A stretch of 64,000 nt of DNA. Origin: Oligoflexia bacterium (GTDB lineage Bacteria > Bdellovibrionota > Bacteriovoracia > Bacteriovoracales > Bacteriovoracaceae). The number at the start of each line of letters is the position of its first letter. The first letter of the stretch is position 1. The notes under the pieces were generated by a model. It did no database searches. It had not been told where the DNA came from and saw only the letters and a program-made list of their open reading frames with translations. The stretch covers positions 124,001 to 188,000 of the forward strand of contig JADFZW010000001.1 in NCBI GenBank assembly GCA_015232355.1, written 5' to 3'. A program made the translations under genes and the position numbers. Positions 61,227 through 64,000 of this stretch are shown here, piece after piece.

Positions 61227-61365
61227 TCATATTTCATACTTCATTATCTTTATCAATTATAAAAAATTCCCATAGAATTTTATTCACACCTGGCCTAAAC
61301 TAATATTAGGTATCTGAATTACTTTTTTATTTTATAACCTTTACTTTAATAATAGAGAATAATTT

Positions 61366-63582
61366 ATGATTGATGATGATATCTATAAAAACTTTTCTGC
61401 TGATTGCGAAGATTTACTAGAAGAAGCTGAAGAATCATTGCTTGGTCTAATAAAAGATGATGGTAAACCACTCGATCCTACCACAAAGAAGAATTTTTTT
61501 ACTCAACTCATGCGTGTTTTTCATAGTATTAAAGGTATGTCCGGCATGGTGGGATTACCAGAGCTAAATAAACATGCTCATCATCTAGAAGATCTACTCT
61601 TAGTGGTCAGTAAATCTGGAATAAACCGAATTCAATGTGATTACCTTATTAGAGAGATCGATATCATTCGTGCCTTCTTAAAAAATAACGATCTAAACTT
61701 TACTGCAAAATATAGTGTTACTGATTTTCTTGATCTAGGAATTGCTAGTAGTAGCAATGCTGATGGTTCTGGCAATATTAATAATCTTAATGATGATAAA
61801 TCGACAAGTTCATCAACAGATCAAGCAACAAATCAAGCAACAGATCAACTAGCAGCAGAGCAAACAAGCAATACAAACAAATCCACTATAGCTAACAACA
61901 ATCTCAACAAACATAAAAAAGATAGTGTATATAACTATTTTAAACGTCTACCTGAAGCACATATAGGTACAGTAAAAAATATTTTAAGTGAAGCAATCGA
62001 AGGTATTGAAATAAAACAAAACTTAAATTTATCAGTCGACTATTACGATACTCTTACTTACGTAGTACCATTTCAAAATAATAAAAAAAGTGTCTGCGGT
62101 GCTTTCGTTTTAGATTTTTCTGATAATACTCTACCACCAATTGTCGCTAATACCATTGCTAAAAACATTGGTCTTGAACATGAATTCGCTAATGCTCAAG
62201 AACTTATCAAAGATGTTTTAAGTGAATTTTTTTACACCATCATTGGTAAAACCATCTCCGAGTGGTCAACACTAGGATTACTCACTGAACTTAACAATTT
62301 AATATCCAACGAAGATAGTCCAGATTTAAAACTTCCATTTAAAAGTGATAATGTTAAATACCTTTATGAAATTCTCTTCCATTTAGAAAGTGGCCATATC
62401 CGCTTTAAAATTTTATTCTCTGAAAAACAAAAAGCTACGGCCACAACTCTCAATAAAATTTTAATCGTTGACGATTCCAAAACAGTTAGGGCCGCACTCA
62501 AGAGTGGATTAAAGAAAGAACATTACATCACTGAAGAAGCAGCAGATGGATTGGAAGCAATTGAAAAGTACACATCCTTTGCACCAAACTTAGTGATCAT
62601 TGACTTAATTATGCCTCGACTAGGAGGTATGGATGCCATTAAAAAGATACGCGAAATCGATAATCGCGCCAACTTTATTATTTTAAGTTCAGTAACAAAC
62701 AAAGAGGATGCAGAGAATGCTAAAGAGCTAGGAGTTTTATGTTACATTACCAAGCCCTTACATATGAGTTTTATCCTAGAGACTATTAATAAAACCTCTC
62801 TCTCTAAGGAAGTTGCTCTTTCCAAAGAACAAATAGAGCAAGAAGAAGAAGCGGTTCCACGTATAGACTTTACAGAAGAAGGAATTACCGCCGAAGATAA
62901 AATATTAGTAGTTGATGATTCGAAAACCATTCGCCTTTTTGTTGCAAAAAATTTACAAAAAGAGGGGCTTGTAGTTATTGAAGCAACTAATGGCCAAGAG
63001 GCAATTGAAAAGTTTGTAGAATTTAAACCAAACATCGTTATCATGGATTTGGTTATGCCAGTAATGAATGGCTTCGATGCCATGAGAGAAATTAGACGAA
63101 TGGATGGCAATGTTAAATTTATTGTTCTAACATCTAAGAATAAAGATGAGGGTGATATCAGTTCTTTGCAAGCAGTTGACATCTCTTCTTACATCTTAAA
63201 ACCATTCGACATCGGACAAATCATTGAAGATGTAAGAAACATCTCTAGTGCATCCAAGGAACAAAACAAGCAATCCAATAAAAAAATATTAGTTGTAAAT
63301 AAATCGAAGACACTCAGACATGTTATGATTCAAATTTTAAACAATGAAGGATTTGAAATAGAAGAAGCGGGAACAGGTCCAGAAGCAGTTGAAAAGTTTA
63401 AAATATTTTCTCCAGTTTTAACCATTATGGATTTGAATCTACCTTACCTTAGTGGCTTCGAAGCAATGACTCAAATTCGTGAGCTAAATAGCGAAGCAAA
63501 GTTTGTTGTTTTAAGCTCACGTTCTAAAAACAATGACATCAATAAACTACTTTCAGTGGTTAAAAATGCTTTAGATCATTAG
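61366..63582 (+). CDS. Hpt - CheX-like - triple receiver signalling protein
   Basis: The 738-residue protein starts with an Hpt domain (His53 in VFHSIKGM). A low-complexity Gln/Thr/Asn linker (about 130-185, 12-bp repeats) leads to a domain of about 150 residues (190-345) resembling CheX-type CheY phosphatases, though the call is tentative. Three receiver domains follow. REC1 (from about 364) has Asp369/Asp370 and phospho-acceptor Asp413. REC2 has Asp517/Asp518 and Asp561. REC3 keeps Asp689 but its acidic pair is Asn-Lys (VVNKSK) and the last part with the conserved Lys is missing. It probably acts as a phosphorelay hub for chemotaxis or gliding. Confidence 0.78.
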   Translation: MIDDDIYKNFSADCEDLLEEAEESLLGLIKDDGKPLDPTTKKNFFTQLMRVFHSIKGMSGMVGLPELNKHAHHLEDLLLVVSKSGINRIQCDYLIREIDIIRAFLKNNDLNFTAKYSVTDFLDLGIASSSNADGSGNINNLNDDKSTSSSTDQATNQATDQLAAEQTSNTNKSTIANNNLNKHKKDSVYNYFKRLPEAHIGTVKNILSEAIEGIEIKQNLNLSVDYYDTLTYVVPFQNNKKSVCGAFVLDFSDNTLPPIVANTIAKNIGLEHEFANAQELIKDVLSEFFYTIIGKTISEWSTLGLLTELNNLISNEDSPDLKLPFKSDNVKYLYEILFHLESGHIRFKILFSEKQKATATTLNKILIVDDSKTVRAALKSGLKKEHYITEEAADGLEAIEKYTSFAPNLVIIDLIMPRLGGMDAIKKIREIDNRANFIILSSVTNKEDAENAKELGVLCYITKPLHMSFILETINKTSLSKEVALSKEQIEQEEEAVPRIDFTEEGITAEDKILVVDDSKTIRLFVAKNLQKEGLVVIEATNGQEAIEKFVEFKPNIVIMDLVMPVMNGFDAMREIRRMDGNVKFIVLTSKNKDEGDISSLQAVDISSYILKPFDIGQIIEDVRNISSASKEQNKQSNKKILVVNKSKTLRHVMIQILNNEGFEIEEAGTGPEAVEKFKIFSPVLTIMDLNLPYLSGFEAMTQIRELNSEAKFVVLSSRSKNNDINKLLSVVKNALDH

Positions 63583-63594
63583 AACATTATAACA

Positions 63595-63993
63595 TTATGC
63601 TATTTTATTTAATTCCTCTTTTAATCTACTAATCTCCTCTTCTAATCTCTTTCTCTTATTTTCTCTCTCTTCTTTTTCATTTTTCTCAAAAGTCTGCTTC
63701 TCTTTTAAATACTTTCTCTGCAAATCAGAACACATCTCCGTCATATCATCTATCTCTGCATTTAGTTTTTCCACTTCTGCTTCACTATGATTTGCTTTTC
63801 TAATCTCTTCTTTCAATAACAAAATTTCATTAAATAACGTTTTTACTTCATTATACTCATCTATCTTATGCTTTAAAGAATTACTTCTTTGAACTGCCTT
63901 GCTTATAACTCTCTCTAACTCTTCCATCTCAACAACATATAAATTATATAAATCAACACTCATCACATGGTGATTTTTTCTCTTGTACTCCAT
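63595..63993 (-). CDS. Coiled-coil protein, unknown
   Basis: The 132-residue product is almost entirely a charged, Leu-containing coiled coil from about residue 20, with Glu/Lys-rich heptads up to the end. There is no signal peptide or membrane helix. An internal ATG (MSVDLYNLY, residue 11, 63963) is also possible; neither start has a strong ribosome site. It could be a structural or scaffold protein and may belong with a gene beyond the window. It ends 12 bp from the convergent signalling gene. Confidence 0.5.
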   Translation of the reverse strand: MEYKRKNHHVMSVDLYNLYVVEMEELERVISKAVQRSNSLKHKIDEYNEVKTLFNEILLLKEEIRKANHSEAEVEKLNAEIDDMTEMCSDLQRKYLKEKQTFEKNEKEERENKRKRLEEEISRLKEELNKIA

Positions 63994-64000
63994 CTCTTTT

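Noticed and set aside
1-64000. Insertion sequence, prophage or conjugative element
   Set aside because: No transposase, integrase, phage structural or conjugation gene was found, and gene composition is uniform through the window.

Overview
This is an AT-rich chromosome segment (I judge roughly one third G+C, not computed) from a motile Gram-negative bacterium. The gene set gives Kdo/heptose lipopolysaccharide (kdsB, kdsA, kdsC, a heptose-7-P kinase, two GT9 heptosyltransferases, a GT30-like transferase), a FliA-type sigma factor, beta-barrel outer-membrane proteins, a TolC-like channel, TrmFO, pyruvate:ferredoxin oxidoreductase and UbiE/MenG. With DUF3015, DUF4105, DUF4360 and CFI-box proteins this suggests a Bdellovibrionota/Bacteriovoracia-like lineage. 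That placement is inference from family content; no rRNA is present. No rRNA or tRNA gene, insertion sequence, prophage or CRISPR array was seen.

Layout. 0-6.7 kb: a receiver-domain protein cut by the window edge, two tandem DUF3015 proteins, a DUF4105 (Lnb-like) protein, a HAMP-like membrane protein and a 739-aa repeat-bearing protein of unknown function. 6.7-15.4 kb: sugar and cofactor metabolism (GT39 glycosyltransferase, UDP-glucuronate decarboxylase-like enzyme, TrmFO, NAD synthetase, a divergent UDP-sugar pyrophosphorylase). 15.4-22.3 kb: secreted and envelope genes around a sigma-28 factor, including a signal-peptide protein with a complete Sec7 (Arf GEF) domain, an sCache protein, and a coupled TolC/beta-barrel pair. 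22.4-27.5 kb: kdsB-pyrG-kdsA-kdsC-gpsA operon. 27.5-28.2 kb: a Phd/VapC toxin-antitoxin pair with a clear promoter/operator, followed by an 840-bp gene-free stretch rich in repeats and potential RNA structure. 29-36.3 kb: heptose kinase, heptosyltransferase, cmk, DUF4360, ubiE/menG, an AroF-like DAHP synthase, polyprenyl synthase, rpsU. 36.3-51.4 kb: YgiQ, YchF-like GTPase, secreted proteins of unknown function, MipA/OmpV porin, slipin and a second LPS/glycosyltransferase block. 51.4-64 kb: transglutaminase-elicitor-like protein, metzincin protease with CFI-box C-terminus plus coupled barrel, U32 protein, PFOR, an Hpt/CheX-like/triple-receiver protein and a coiled-coil protein.

The most striking observation is the gene at 15370-16878 (minus strand). 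It encodes a Sec signal peptide, an alpha-helical N-terminal region and a full-length Sec7 domain that keeps both signature motifs and the catalytic glutamate (residue 343). Sec7 domains activate eukaryotic Arf GTPases and are rare in bacteria (RalF of Legionella and Rickettsia). The window also holds a secreted transglutaminase-elicitor-like protein (a family known from oomycetes) and an exported reprolysin-like metzincin, so contact with a eukaryotic host or prey is a reasonable hypothesis.

A second global feature is short tandem repeats. Inside genes nearly all have units that are multiples of three (6, 9, 12, 15, 18 bp) and sit in linkers or loops, even in housekeeping enzymes. Between genes the units are 5, 7 or 11 bp, including a 7-bp array spanning a start codon and an 11-bp array upstream of the PFOR gene. 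This points to frequent slippage or duplication filtered by reading-frame selection.
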